Counted from the stretch's first letter, positions 17,415 to 26,039 are shown. The stretch: 36,359 bases of DNA from Zavarzinella formosa DSM 19928 (GCF_000255705.1 NZ_JH636451.1:168619-204977); one strand, 5' to 3'. The notes: generated from the sequence alone by a model not told the origin. Translations and numbers: made by a program.

Positions 17415-18438
17415 TCACCTCTCAGCAACCTGTTCTTGAGACGCGACTTGCGGCGACGGACTTGGCAGACGATCCAGGTGTCCACTCAAGGTGTAGCAGT
17501 AGGTGTAGCACTTCACGCCGCGCCCGCGAGCCGGTCTATCGCTCAACGAACTGACTTCCCTCCATGTCCGCTGCCTCACCGCGCAGCAGCCTCGGTCGAG
17601 AGTTCTACTTCGCCCCTTCATCGCGGCCACGTCCTGCCGCGGCAGAACTCCGAATAGCCGCCGGTACTCGCGGCTGAACTGGCTCGGGCTCTCGTAACCG
17701 ACACGGAAACTCGCCTCTGCCGCGTCGAGCCCTTCACTCAGCATCGCTCGCCGGGCCTCTGGAGCCGGAGCCGCTTCTGGTACTGGAGCGGGCTCAGTCT
17801 GGTCACGCCCTTGAAGTGGAGGTGGAACGCGGACGTGCTCATCCGCACGTGCTTCGCGAGCGACTCGACCCGCAGCGGTTCGGCGTAGTGTTCCTTGAGC
17901 CACTTGATCGCCCGTGCCACTCGCTGGGCGGGCGCGCCGGCCGCCGCGATCTGCCTGAGCCTGGGTCCTTCGGGACCAGTGAGCACGTGGTAGGTGATCT
18001 CGCGGACGACGAGCGGTGCAAGTGCTGCGATGTCGTCCGATGTGTCCAGTAACTCGACGAGCCGGGTGACGGCACCAAGGAGTGGCGACTCAACCGGGGT
18101 CACGGCGAGGCCGCGCTCGGCGGGTCCGGATGGGTGCTCGGCGAGGCCGTCCACCAGCAGGTCCGCGACAACGCCTGGGTCCATGGAGACGCGCAGGACC
18201 AAACAAGGCCGCGTCACGGACGCTTCGATCACGCGTGCGGACACAGGAGATCCACCGACACCACGAGCGAGCGGGCCGGGTCGTAGCGGTAGACCTCGCC
18301 CGCGAGGTGAATCTCCTTTGCGCCCTGCGCGATGACGCATAGGGACGGCTCGTAGACCACGGCCGAAATCTCCGAGAGTTTTGACGATCGGGCGAGGCGT
18401 AACCCGGGCACGGCCGTATCGTAAGCGCCGCGATACAT
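17415..18438 (-). pseudogene. AraC-family transcriptional regulator broken by two frameshifts
   Basis: Three consecutive minus-strand frames together encode an AraC regulator of the AraC_N cupin type. Frame 1, from the ATG at 18438, gives P-S-L-C-V-I-A-Q-G-A-K-E and Y-R-Y-D-P-A-R-S-L-V-V-S-V-D. Near 18,245 one extra base shifts to the frame encoding V-S-A-R-V-I-E-A-S, the helical middle and the first HTH (E-S-L-A-K-H-V-R-M-S-T-S-A-F-H-L-H-F-K). Near 17,765 a missing base shifts to the frame with the second HTH (A-S-F-R-V-G-Y-E-S-P-S-Q-F-S-R-E-Y-R-R-L-F-G). The two shifts have opposite sign. Homology ends near 17,630. It is either a recent pseudogene or a double sequencing error. Confidence 0.85.
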
Positions 18439-18625
18439 CCGGGATGGGTCCCTATTTCGGGAGAACGCGCCGGCGAAGGTCGGCCTTTGACGTGCACCCC
18501 CGCCTTGATATGGTCGCACTCAGCCGCAATTCGATGCTATTGCGTCATCGTGCGGGTCATAGCAGATGCGCTAGTCGGTTCGCACCTCTTTTAACCCGAA
18601 ATACGCGAAACTACGTTAATCCGAT

Positions 18626-18654
18626 TTGCATCGTCGCCGCCATTCGGGTCTACT
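18626..18654 (+). promoter_or_regulatory. Candidate promoter upstream of the sigma-like gene (weak)
   Basis: TTGCAT and TCTACT are separated by 17 bases, 44 bases before the ATG of the sigma-like gene. The matches to the vegetative consensus are poor (3/6 and 4/6), so this is only a positional suggestion. The whole 18439-18698 interval is the divergent region between the AraC pseudogene and module A. Confidence 0.2.
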
Positions 18655-18698
18655 TGTCAGTGTGAAAGGCACCCGATTCGGAGGTTAAACTCGTCGCG

Positions 18699-19535
18699 AT
18701 GACCCCGAACACTGCCAGCCCAGGCGGTTCGCCGATCGTTTCCCTTCGACTCAGGAAGGAAGACGGCACCGCGTACTTTCGCCAACCAGAAATTACCGCG
18801 GCCCTGCTGACACTCTCAGCCCTGCCCGACAACGACCTGGTCGAACGAGCGCGAATCAACGACTCGGAGCACTCGGATTACGTCCCGTCGGAATGTGTCC
18901 TGTACTTCGTGCGTCACCCTCCGAGTAACAACACAAGCACACATTGCGAGCTGTTCGAGATCCTCCGACAGCGCGTGCTCGCTGCGGTCCCCGTGGCCAC
19001 GCGAAAGCTCACTGGCTCGGGAAAGCCGGCGGAAAGCGCCGTCGACCTCGACATCCGCGAGGCTGTGCTGCACAAGTTTCAGGTTCTTCTGTGCAAGGAC
19101 CGCAAGGCGTACGAAGACCGCCTGGACTTTTACGAGTGCCGATTCAACGCCGCACTCGCGAGCCTTCGGGCCACCGCGCGGCGGGACGTGCGCCGCGAGG
19201 CCGCCCGGTTCGAACCGCTCGAATTGGAAGCCGAACCGGCAGAGCCGTCGCCGGAGGTTGAGAAAGCGCTTCTGAAGCTGCGTGCTCCGGCGCCCCCGGA
19301 GGGTTGCGATTTTCTTTACCGGTCGAAGCTCCTTCGTGCGATTAGTCTCCTGCCGGTGAAGGAACAGCGGGTTATCGAACTGATCCTTCAGGGGTACCAG
19401 ATAGACTCGCAAGACGATGGGGAGCCGACCATAGCCAAAATGCTTGACTGCGTGGAGAAAACGGTACGCAACCGGCGTGACAGCGCATACCTGAAGCTGC
19501 ACGACGCGCTGAAGGATGAGCAGGAGAACGCATGA
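18699..19535 (+). CDS. Sigma-70-like protein, first gene of the multi-ubiquitin module
   Basis: This is a 278-aa protein. The C-terminal part (about residues 205-275) resembles sigma-70 region 4: L-L-R-A-I-S-L-L-P-V-K-E-Q-R-V-I-E-L, then an HTH with I-A-K-M-L-D-C-V-E-K-T-V-R-N-R-R. The middle (D-R-L-D-F-Y-E-C-R-F-N-A-A-L near 146-159) may be a divergent region 2. About ten residues (Q-I-D-S-Q-D-D-G-E-P) separate the two region 4 helices, more than usual. It could direct RNA polymerase to the module or be a sigma-derived regulator. GGAGG lies 14 bases before the ATG, a long spacing. Its stop overlaps the next gene's ATG by four bases. It belongs to the sigma superfamily by motif; the exact role is inference. 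Confidence 0.7.
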   Translation: MTPNTASPGGSPIVSLRLRKEDGTAYFRQPEITAALLTLSALPDNDLVERARINDSEHSDYVPSECVLYFVRHPPSNNTSTHCELFEILRQRVLAAVPVATRKLTGSGKPAESAVDLDIREAVLHKFQVLLCKDRKAYEDRLDFYECRFNAALASLRATARRDVRREAARFEPLELEAEPAEPSPEVEKALLKLRAPAPPEGCDFLYRSKLLRAISLLPVKEQRVIELILQGYQIDSQDDGEPTIAKMLDCVEKTVRNRRDSAYLKLHDALKDEQENA

Positions 19536-20134
19536 GCAGCCATATCGACCGAGAGGCTATCCTTTATGCGTTTGCCGTCGAGCCCGCGCACGATCGGGAA
19601 ACGCTGGACCGCTACCTCAGCAAGTACCCCGACTTAAAAGAGGACCTCATCGACCTGTCGGCCGAACTCAGGCTGAACGAGACGATCGAGAAGCAGCCTC
19701 CCACAGCCTTGCCGGACCCGGGCGCGAAAACTGCCTGGGAGGAGTTTGTCGCCTGTGGGCCGGGGAACGCTACGAGTGCCGAGAGCGTTGACTTGTTTGC
19801 GCGCTATCAGGGGATGGCGTTCGCCGCTCTGGCGAAAGCGCTCAACGTGCCGCGCTCGATCCTGACGGCCCTCCGAGACGGATTGGTCCTTCCTTCGTCG
19901 ATCCCGAGCGGCTTCGTGCGCAGATTCTCGGAAGCGGCCTCGGTGTCGCTCGACTCAGCCCGCGCAAACTTGTCGAGGCAGTGTGAGGTGCCGACTGCCC
20001 TCTCGTTCAAATCCGACACGAAGCCGGCCCACCAGGGGCAGACGACGTTCCGCGATCTCGTTCAGCGGACGCCCATGACGGACGAACAGCGCAGCCTCCT
20101 CCTACACGAGTGCGACGAAGATGAATGCCCTTGA
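19532..20134 (+). CDS. HTH-like regulatory protein paired with the sigma-like factor
   Basis: This 200-aa protein is of no family I can name. The segment about 96-145 (F-A-A-L-A-K-A-L-N-V-P-R-S-I-L-T-A-L) reads like a lambda-repressor/XRE-type helix-turn-helix. The N-terminal part (D-R-E-T-L-D-R-Y-L-S-K-Y-P-D-L-K-E-D-L) is helical and resembles the short leader of planctomycete sigma/anti-sigma partner proteins. The C-terminus is acidic (H-E-C-D-E-D-E-C-P). Its gene overlaps the sigma-like gene by 4 bases and the next gene by 14, so the three should be made in fixed ratio. A repressor or anti-sigma role, possibly as substrate of the metallopeptidase encoded next, is inference from the XRE-ImmA/IrrE pairing known in other systems. 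Confidence 0.6.
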   Translation: MSSHIDREAILYAFAVEPAHDRETLDRYLSKYPDLKEDLIDLSAELRLNETIEKQPPTALPDPGAKTAWEEFVACGPGNATSAESVDLFARYQGMAFAALAKALNVPRSILTALRDGLVLPSSIPSGFVRRFSEAASVSLDSARANLSRQCEVPTALSFKSDTKPAHQGQTTFRDLVQRTPMTDEQRSLLLHECDEDECP

Positions 20135-23100
20135 GGTCAGCCGCCAGCGGGCCGAACAACTCCACGCCGCCGCGGTAAAAGCGGGCGGCGATCCCAATAA
20201 GCCCTACGAATTCGCCTGCGCCGAAGCCGGCCGTCGCCTGCTCGATGTCGAGCGCCTGCCCAAGGGAGACGGGCGGCTCCACGGCGGGCGCGCGGTTTAC
20301 GACCCGGGCGCGCTGCTGATCCTCCACGAGGACAGTGGCGATCCGTTCATCGACGCCTTTCTGGTCGCGCACGAGATCGGGCACGTCGAACTGGGCGGCA
20401 AGGACGAACCGTCCACTACCACTTCGATAGACCCTTCTCGGCCGCCCGAGGCTTCTCCCGTCGGTGCCGACCGCGTCGTGGACTACAGCCGTCGGCAGCG
20501 TCGGGAAGTCCAGATGGACCTCTTCGCGCGTGAGTTCCTGCTGCCGCGCTCGTGGCTTCGCGTCCTCCACCTGAGCGGCGGGGCGTCGGCCGCGGCTATT
20601 GCGACTCGGCTCGGCGCGTCTCACGCCGTCGTCTCGCAGCAACTTATTGATGCGCTGCTCCTCCCCGCGGTCGAGCCGAAACCGGATGTCTCGGACAAGC
20701 CCCTGCTACCGGACCAGGCGACGGCCGCCACACACGACGGCTCGCCCTATCTGCTGGAGGCGGGGCCGGGCACCGGGAAAACGCAGACGCTCGTCGGGAG
20801 GGTCGAGCACCTGCTCAACCGGGGCGCCGACGCCGAGAAGATCCTCATCCTCACCTTCTCGAACAAGGCGGCCGCCGAACTCGCCGAGCGGATCGGCGTG
20901 AAGCACCCTGCCGCCGCGGCCAAGATCTGGTCCGGCACCTTCCACAGCTTCGGCCTCGACGTCATCCGCCGGTTCCACGACCTACTCGACCTCCCCCCGG
21001 ACCCGCGGCTCATCGACCGCTCCGACGCGATCGAGATGCTCGAGCACGAGTACCCCAACCTCAAGCTCGAGCACTTCAAAAACCTCTGGGACCCGGCCGA
21101 CATCCTGGGGAACATTCTGGCGGCGATCTCGCGCGCGAAGGACGAGGTGGCCGACGAGACCGCTTACCGCACGTGCGCTGAGACGATGCTGAGGTCGGCT
21201 ACCGGCCCCGAGGAGAAGAAGGCGGCCGAGCGATGCATGGAGGTGGCGACGGTTTACGAGGTCTACGAGCGACTCAACCGCGGCTTGCGCTGCATCGACC
21301 TTGGCGACCTCGTCTCGATACCCGTGCGGCTGTGCGAGAAGTACCCGCACGTTCGGGCGCGCCTAGCGGCGTGCTACGAACACGTCCTGGTCGACGAGTA
21401 TCAGGATGTGAACCGCAGCAGTGTGCGGTTGCTTCAGGCCATCGCCGGTGACGGCAAAAACCTGTGGGTGGTCGGTGACGTCAAGCAGTCCATCTACCGC
21501 TTCCGCGGGGCGTCGGCGTACAACATGGCCCGCTTCGATCGCGAGGATTTCCCAGGCGGCCAGCGGGGCCGCCTAAAGACGAACTACCGCAGTCACCAAG
21601 AGGTGGTTGATGCCTTCCTGACCTTCGCCGCGGACATTCCCAGCGTCGTCGGCGCCGACATCTCCCTCACCGTCCATCGAGGTGCATCGGGCCTTCAGCC
21701 CGAATACCAGTCGGTCGAGACCGACGAACAGGAGATAGCTGCGGTCGCCGAAGCGATCAAGCGGATGCGCGCCCAGAACAACTCGTACCGCGACCAAGCC
21801 GTGTTGAGTGCCGGGAACGACCGGTTGGGGCGCTTCGCCGAGGGGCTGGAGCGGCTCGGGATTCCGGTGCTTTACCTCGGCAGCCTTTTTGAACGAGACG
21901 AGATCAAGAATCTGCTGAGCCTGTTGTCGCTACTCGCCGATGGCCGCGCGATGGGGCTCGTTCGAGTAGCGGCCATGGACGAGTACCACGTTCCCCTCGC
22001 CGACGTGGCGCGCGTCATCGCACACCTTAGAGATTCCGACTCTGCCCCACTGGAATGGACCTCAATCGTCGCCACCTTGGACGGTGTGTCTTCAGAGGGA
22101 CGCGCCGGCCTTCTCCGTATCGCGGCGCTTCTCGACGGATTCGGGCAACTCGAGCAGCCCTGGAACGTGTTGACGTCCGTGCTCTTCGATCGATCGCGGA
22201 TGGCAGCGGACATAGCCGCCGCTTCGGACGTCCGAAGTCGGGCGAAGGGCGTCGCCATCTGGCAGTTCATGAACTTCCTGCGCGTCCAGCCGCAAGGTGC
22301 CGGGCTCCCGGTCACCCGGCTGCTCAACCGGATCCGACGGCTCGTGCGGAACGCTGACGAGCGCGACCTACGGCAACTCCCCGCCAGCGCGCAAGGGATC
22401 GACGCCGTGCGCCTCATGACGATGCACGGCAGCAAGGGGCTGGAATTCCCGGTGGTCCACATTCCCGGGTTGACCAAGGCGAGCATCCCGCGGTCGCCGA
22501 AGAGCGTGCTCACGCGGGACATCATTGCGCCCGACGGCCTCATCGAGGGGGCCGGCGGTAAGAGCCTCGCCGCGATGCACGCGGCGATCGCCGAGGAGCA
22601 GGAGTGCCTATTCTTCGTGGCGGTGTCGAGGGCGCGCGACCGTCTGCTGCTCTACTCTCCGACGAAAACGGCGAACGGGAGCAACCGCGCCCGCTCACCT
22701 TTCATCGACCGACTCGGCGCAAATGTTGTCAAGCGCCACTCGATTCCCGTTAGCACTTTACCGCCCGACCCCGTTAACACGCCGGTGGCTCTCAGCATCG
22801 ACGGCGATTTCCGAGTGACCGACCATCAGCTAGGGCTTTACCAACGCTGCCCTCGCCGATTCCTTTACACGCACGTTCTTGGAGTCGGCGGTCGCCGGAC
22901 TGAGACCGCGTTCATGCTCCTGCACGTCGCGGTTCAAAAGGTTGTCGAGGCTGTAGTCGCCCGCGTGGGACCGGCACTCCCCCACGCGGAGCTCGAAGCC
23001 GTTCTCGACAGCCTCTGGGACAAGCACGGTCCGGCCGAGCACGGATACGCCGACGAGTACAAGCGAATCGCTTCTGAGTTACTTCAGTCCTTCGCGGATG

Positions 23101-23531
23101 CCGCTGCCGGGCAGCAGACTCACACCGTTCCCCGCCTTCTTCTCGGGGTCGCCGGTGGCGAGATCGTCATCGTTCCGGACCAAGTGGTGATCGACGCCAG
23201 CGGGAAGACCACCATGAGGCGGGTCAAGACCGGCCACAACGTCGACGAGGACGAGAACCGCCTCGCGGCCGCAGCGTTTCACCTGGCCGCCAACGCCCAC
23301 ACGCCCGGCTGCGAGGTGGAGTTTGTGCACTTGGGGGACGCGGCCGTCTCGCCCGTGGAGATGTCTTCGAAAGTCCTCGGCAACCGTTGCAACTCAATCG
23401 ACGAGATGGTGAGCGATGTGCGGGCCGGTCGGTTTTCTCTGAACGAGACCGTCACCTGCCCGCGGTGCCCGGCCTTCTTCATCTGCGGCCCAGTTCCCGT
23501 CGGGCCGCTGGCGAAAAAATTCTCCGCCTGA
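20121..23531 (+). CDS. Fusion of ImmA/IrrE-type metallopeptidase, UvrD/Rep helicase and AddB/RecB-type Fe-S nuclease
   Basis: This is a 1,136-aa protein with three parts. Residues about 1-185 are an ImmA/IrrE-like (M78) zinc peptidase, with HEIGH at 84-88 and downstream M-D-L-F-A-R-E-F-L-L-P (132-142) supplying the third ligand region. Residues about 195-860 are a full superfamily 1A helicase: AGPGTGKT (214-221), T-F-S-N-K-A-A-A-E-L, D-E-Y-Q-D (425-429), V-G-D-V-K-Q-S-I-Y-R-F-R-G, T-N-Y-R-S, M-H-G-S-K-G-L-E-F (around 769-775) and V-A-V-S-R-A-R-D-R (833-841). The C-terminal part has C910 in Y-Q-R-C-P-R-R-F and C1113-x2-C1116-x5-C1122, the iron-sulphur cysteine pattern of AddB/RecB-like PD-(D/E)XK nucleases, with V-I-D-A-S-G-K and V-K-T-G between. 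The predicted activity is DNA unwinding plus cleavage under control of, or triggering, a protease. Confidence 0.88.
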   Translation: MNALEVSRQRAEQLHAAAVKAGGDPNKPYEFACAEAGRRLLDVERLPKGDGRLHGGRAVYDPGALLILHEDSGDPFIDAFLVAHEIGHVELGGKDEPSTTTSIDPSRPPEASPVGADRVVDYSRRQRREVQMDLFAREFLLPRSWLRVLHLSGGASAAAIATRLGASHAVVSQQLIDALLLPAVEPKPDVSDKPLLPDQATAATHDGSPYLLEAGPGTGKTQTLVGRVEHLLNRGADAEKILILTFSNKAAAELAERIGVKHPAAAAKIWSGTFHSFGLDVIRRFHDLLDLPPDPRLIDRSDAIEMLEHEYPNLKLEHFKNLWDPADILGNILAAISRAKDEVADETAYRTCAETMLRSATGPEEKKAAERCMEVATVYEVYERLNRGLRCIDLGDLVSIPVRLCEKYPHVRARLAACYEHVLVDEYQDVNRSSVRLLQAIAGDGKNLWVVGDVKQSIYRFRGASAYNMARFDREDFPGGQRGRLKTNYRSHQEVVDAFLTFAADIPSVVGADISLTVHRGASGLQPEYQSVETDEQEIAAVAEAIKRMRAQNNSYRDQAVLSAGNDRLGRFAEGLERLGIPVLYLGSLFERDEIKNLLSLLSLLADGRAMGLVRVAAMDEYHVPLADVARVIAHLRDSDSAPLEWTSIVATLDGVSSEGRAGLLRIAALLDGFGQLEQPWNVLTSVLFDRSRMAADIAAASDVRSRAKGVAIWQFMNFLRVQPQGAGLPVTRLLNRIRRLVRNADERDLRQLPASAQGIDAVRLMTMHGSKGLEFPVVHIPGLTKASIPRSPKSVLTRDIIAPDGLIEGAGGKSLAAMHAAIAEEQECLFFVAVSRARDRLLLYSPTKTANGSNRARSPFIDRLGANVVKRHSIPVSTLPPDPVNTPVALSIDGDFRVTDHQLGLYQRCPRRFLYTHVLGVGGRRTETAFMLLHVAVQKVVEAVVARVGPALPHAELEAVLDSLWDKHGPAEHGYADEYKRIASELLQSFADAAAGQQTHTVPRLLLGVAGGEIVIVPDQVVIDASGKTTMRRVKTGHNVDEDENRLAAAAFHLAANAHTPGCEVEFVHLGDAAVSPVEMSSKVLGNRCNSIDEMVSDVRAGRFSLNETVTCPRCPAFFICGPVPVGPLAKKFSA

Positions 23532-23613
23532 ATTTACCGGTCACGCTAAGATCGTGCGATTAACCCTTCAGACCTGGGCGATGGAGCCCGGTGCATGACG
23601 GAGGACTAATTGC

Positions 23614-24363
23614 ATGGGTAACGCACTTCAATCCAACACCAAAGGGCCAGAAGCCACCGGCCGGCCGGAGCGGTCGGCGGCCAACGACTCCTTTCGGCTC
23701 GCGGTGAGCAACGAGACGCTCAACTTCCGGCCGCTCACCATCGCTGACCCGGTGCCGCTCGGGCGGCAGATCCTAGCGGTCGCCGGGTACGGGCCGCCGG
23801 ACGACTTCAGCCTGTTCGCCATCCTGCCCGCCGGCGACTTCGAGGACGTGCGGCTCGACGAGACCTTCGACCTGCGCGGCAAGGGTGTCGAGCGGTTCGT
23901 CGCGTTCAAGTCGGACCGCGTCTTCCGGCTCACGCTGGACGGCCACGCGATCAACTGGGGCGTTCAGAACATGCCCGGCGCTGTGCTGTACTCGCTCGCG
24001 AACGTGGGCGCCGGTCAGGCCGTCTTCTTCGACGCCCGCGGGGGCCAGGACCGGCTCATCGAACCCGGGGACGTCGTCGATCTAGCCGCCCCCGGCGTCG
24101 AGCACTTCGTCACCGGGCCGCGGCCGGTCCCCACGTTCGAGATCTTCGTCAACGGGCGGCCGCGAACGGTCACTGGGAACACGGTGACGTTCGAACAGAT
24201 CGTCCAGCTCGCGTTCCCCGGCGAGCACGACCCGAACGTCGAGTTCTCGATGAGCTACAGCCACGCCGCCGCGACGCCACCAGTCGGCGAGCTCGGCCGC
24301 GGCGGATCCGTCCAAATCAAAAACGGGACCCGATTCAATGTCACACGAACTGTTCAGTCGTAA
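23614..24363 (+). CDS. Multi_ubiq protein with three ubiquitin-like folds
   Basis: This 249-aa protein fits the Multi_ubiq (multiubiquitin) family. Three beta-grasp units follow each other at about residues 27-99, 103-170 and 173-248. Units 1 and 2 end with the repeated G-V-E-R-F-V / G-V-E-H-F-V signature, and each next unit begins F-R-L-T-L-D-G or F-E-I-F-V-N-G. The last unit ends F-N-V-T-R-T-V-Q-S, with no terminal di-glycine, unlike ubiquitin. The protein is presumably the modifier activated by the E1-like protein encoded directly downstream, whose ATG lies 26 bases before this stop. GGAGG nine bases before the ATG supports the start. The 82-base gap upstream is the only sizeable gap in module A. 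Confidence 0.85.
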   Translation: MGNALQSNTKGPEATGRPERSAANDSFRLAVSNETLNFRPLTIADPVPLGRQILAVAGYGPPDDFSLFAILPAGDFEDVRLDETFDLRGKGVERFVAFKSDRVFRLTLDGHAINWGVQNMPGAVLYSLANVGAGQAVFFDARGGQDRLIEPGDVVDLAAPGVEHFVTGPRPVPTFEIFVNGRPRTVTGNTVTFEQIVQLAFPGEHDPNVEFSMSYSHAAATPPVGELGRGGSVQIKNGTRFNVTRTVQS

Positions 24364-25519
24364 CCCCGATCTGAAGCGCCTCCGGGACGAAGGCTACTTC
24401 GTCGAAGTCCGTGGAGCGCTGCTCCTCATGCGAGAGGTGCCGTACGTGGACGCAAGCAAGCACGTCTGCCGCGGCACCATCGTCTCGGGCCTCACGATGG
24501 CCGGCAACGTCACGCAAAAACCGGACTCGCACCAGGTGTGGTTCGACGGCGAGTTCCCCTGCAACGCCGACGGCACGGCGCTGAAGGGCATCGGCAACGC
24601 CAGCGGCAGCTACGACTTGGGAAGTGGGGTGATCGCCAAGCACCACTTCTCGAGCAAGCCGCGGCCGGAGGGGTACACGGACCACTACGAGAAGATGGTC
24701 ACCTACGCCGGAGTGATTGCCGGACCGGCGGCCGTGCTAGGGCCCGGCGCGAACCCGCGGTTCTTCCGCACCCCGGAAGAGCAAGACGATGGCGTCTTCA
24801 ACTACCTGGACACCGCGTCCGCCCGCGTGGGGATCGGCGCGCTGAGCGACAAGCTCGCCAAGGAGACTGTGTCCATCGTCGGCCTCGGCGGCTCCGGGTC
24901 GTACGTCTTGGACATGGTCGCCAAGACGCCCGTGAAAGAGATCCGCCTGTTCGACAACGACAAGTTTCTCTCCCACAACGCGTTTCGAGCCCCCGGTGCT
25001 GCGTCCATCGAAGAGCTGCGGGAAGTGCACGCAAAGGTCGAGTACTTTCGCCGCGCCTACTCGCGCATGCACCGCCGGATCGTCGCGCACCGGACGTTCA
25101 TCCGAGCCGACAACGTGCAGTTGCTCGACGGGACCACGTTCGCGTTCTTGTGCATGGACGCCGGCGAGGACAAGCGGGCCGTCGTCCGCCGCCTAGAAGA
25201 GATCGGCGCTGGGTTTGTGGACGTGGGAATGGGCCTCGACCTAGACGACGCCGGAACGCTCGGCGGCATGTTGCGTGTGACGGCCAGCACGCCCGAGAAA
25301 CGCGACCACGTCCACAGCGGGCGAGTTCCGTTTGCAGGCGGCGGGGCGGACGATGTCTACGCGTCCAACATCCAGGTGGCCGAGTTGAATGCGCTCACCG
25401 CAGCGCTCGCCGTCCTGAAGTGGAAAAAGGATCGCGGATTTTACCGCGACGCCGAGCGGGAGCACCACTCGACGTACACGACCGAAAGCAACCTGCTCAT
25501 CAACGGTGACCGCCCATGA
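24338..25519 (+). CDS. E1-like ThiF-superfamily adenylating protein with DUF6791-type N-terminus
   Basis: This is a 393-aa protein. The C-terminal part (about 165-385) is a ThiF/MoeB/HesA-type adenylation domain: nucleotide loop VGLGGSGSYV (181-190), then L-F-D-N-D-K-F-L-S-H-N-A-F-R with the conserved D, N and R, and F-L-C-M-D-A (271-275). The only cysteines are C44, C75 and C272; no cysteine follows the adenylation core, so the standard E1 catalytic cysteine position is not filled. The N-terminal ~150 residues fit DUF6791, found fused to ThiF domains, and hold H-Q-V-W-F-D-G-E-F-P-C (65-75), whose cysteine might carry a thioester. It should adenylate the C-terminus of the Multi_ubiq protein. 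It overlaps both neighbours. Confidence 0.85.
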   Translation: MSHELFSRNPDLKRLRDEGYFVEVRGALLLMREVPYVDASKHVCRGTIVSGLTMAGNVTQKPDSHQVWFDGEFPCNADGTALKGIGNASGSYDLGSGVIAKHHFSSKPRPEGYTDHYEKMVTYAGVIAGPAAVLGPGANPRFFRTPEEQDDGVFNYLDTASARVGIGALSDKLAKETVSIVGLGGSGSYVLDMVAKTPVKEIRLFDNDKFLSHNAFRAPGAASIEELREVHAKVEYFRRAYSRMHRRIVAHRTFIRADNVQLLDGTTFAFLCMDAGEDKRAVVRRLEEIGAGFVDVGMGLDLDDAGTLGGMLRVTASTPEKRDHVHSGRVPFAGGGADDVYASNIQVAELNALTAALAVLKWKKDRGFYRDAEREHHSTYTTESNLLINGDRP

Positions 25520-25983
25520 TGCGCTGCCAGAGGCTCGAACACCGCTTCGTGCAGTACGTGCCCGAGACGCTCGAGGTCGGGGTGCTTTACATCTCGCTCG
25601 AGTTCTGCACCGCCTCCCACTTGTGTTGCTGCGGCTGTGGCGAGGAGGTAGTGACGCCGCTCAGCCTGGTCGCGTGGTGGATGACGTTCGACGGTGAAAG
25701 CGTGTCGTTGTGGCCCTCGATTGGCAACTGGACCCTCAAATGCCGGTCGCACTACGTCATCGACCACGGGAACGTGCTCACCGCGCCGCCGTGGAACGAG
25801 GCTCAGGTCGAAGCCGAGCGGCGCCGGGACAGTGCCGCGAGGACGCGCCACTACGGAACGCCGGAGACCGGACCGCCCACGCCGCACTCGCCACCCGCCC
25901 AGCAAGTGCCCGCTGCGCCCCCGCCCGCGGCGACAAAGCGCGGCTGGTGGGCACGGCTCTGGAAGCGGCTATTTGGGTCGTGA
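25516..25983 (+). CDS. DUF6527-family Cys-rich protein
   Basis: This is a 155-aa protein. Residues about 1-85 match DUF6527: L-E-H-R-F-V-Q-Y-V-P-E-T-L-E, V-L-Y-I-S-L-E, then H35-L-C-C-C-G-C-G-E-E-V, S-I-G-N-W and C76-R-S-H79. These Cys/His residues could bind zinc, or one could be a catalytic cysteine. The C-terminal half is a low-complexity Pro/Ala linker ending in a short basic aromatic helix (W-W-A-R-L-W-K-R-L-F), which might contact membrane or DNA. The ATG overlaps the E1 stop by four bases, so it is tightly coupled to the conjugation proteins. It may act as the E2-like or ligase-like partner that this operon otherwise lacks; that is inference. Confidence 0.78.
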   Translation: MMRCQRLEHRFVQYVPETLEVGVLYISLEFCTASHLCCCGCGEEVVTPLSLVAWWMTFDGESVSLWPSIGNWTLKCRSHYVIDHGNVLTAPPWNEAQVEAERRRDSAARTRHYGTPETGPPTPHSPPAQQVPAAPPPAATKRGWWARLWKRLFGS

Positions 25984-25990
25984 TACTCGT

Positions 25991-26036
25991 GGCTACAGCG
26001 CGGCGTCGGGTGCGCCGAACGCCGCGCACTGTAGCC
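25991..26036 (+). terminator. Strong hairpin after the DUF6527 gene
   Basis: GGCTACAGCGCGGCGT (25991-26006) pairs with ACGCCGCGCACTGTAGCC (26019-26036), with two extra bases in the right arm and a 12-base loop. It starts eight bases after the last gene of module A. No U-tract follows, so factor-independent termination is not assured, but it probably insulates module A from CBASS. Confidence 0.65.
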
Positions 26037-26039
26037 TCC

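Noticed and set aside
24538-25509. 323-aa Arg-rich plus-strand ORF
   Set aside because: Shadow of the E1-like gene in another frame; no domain signature.
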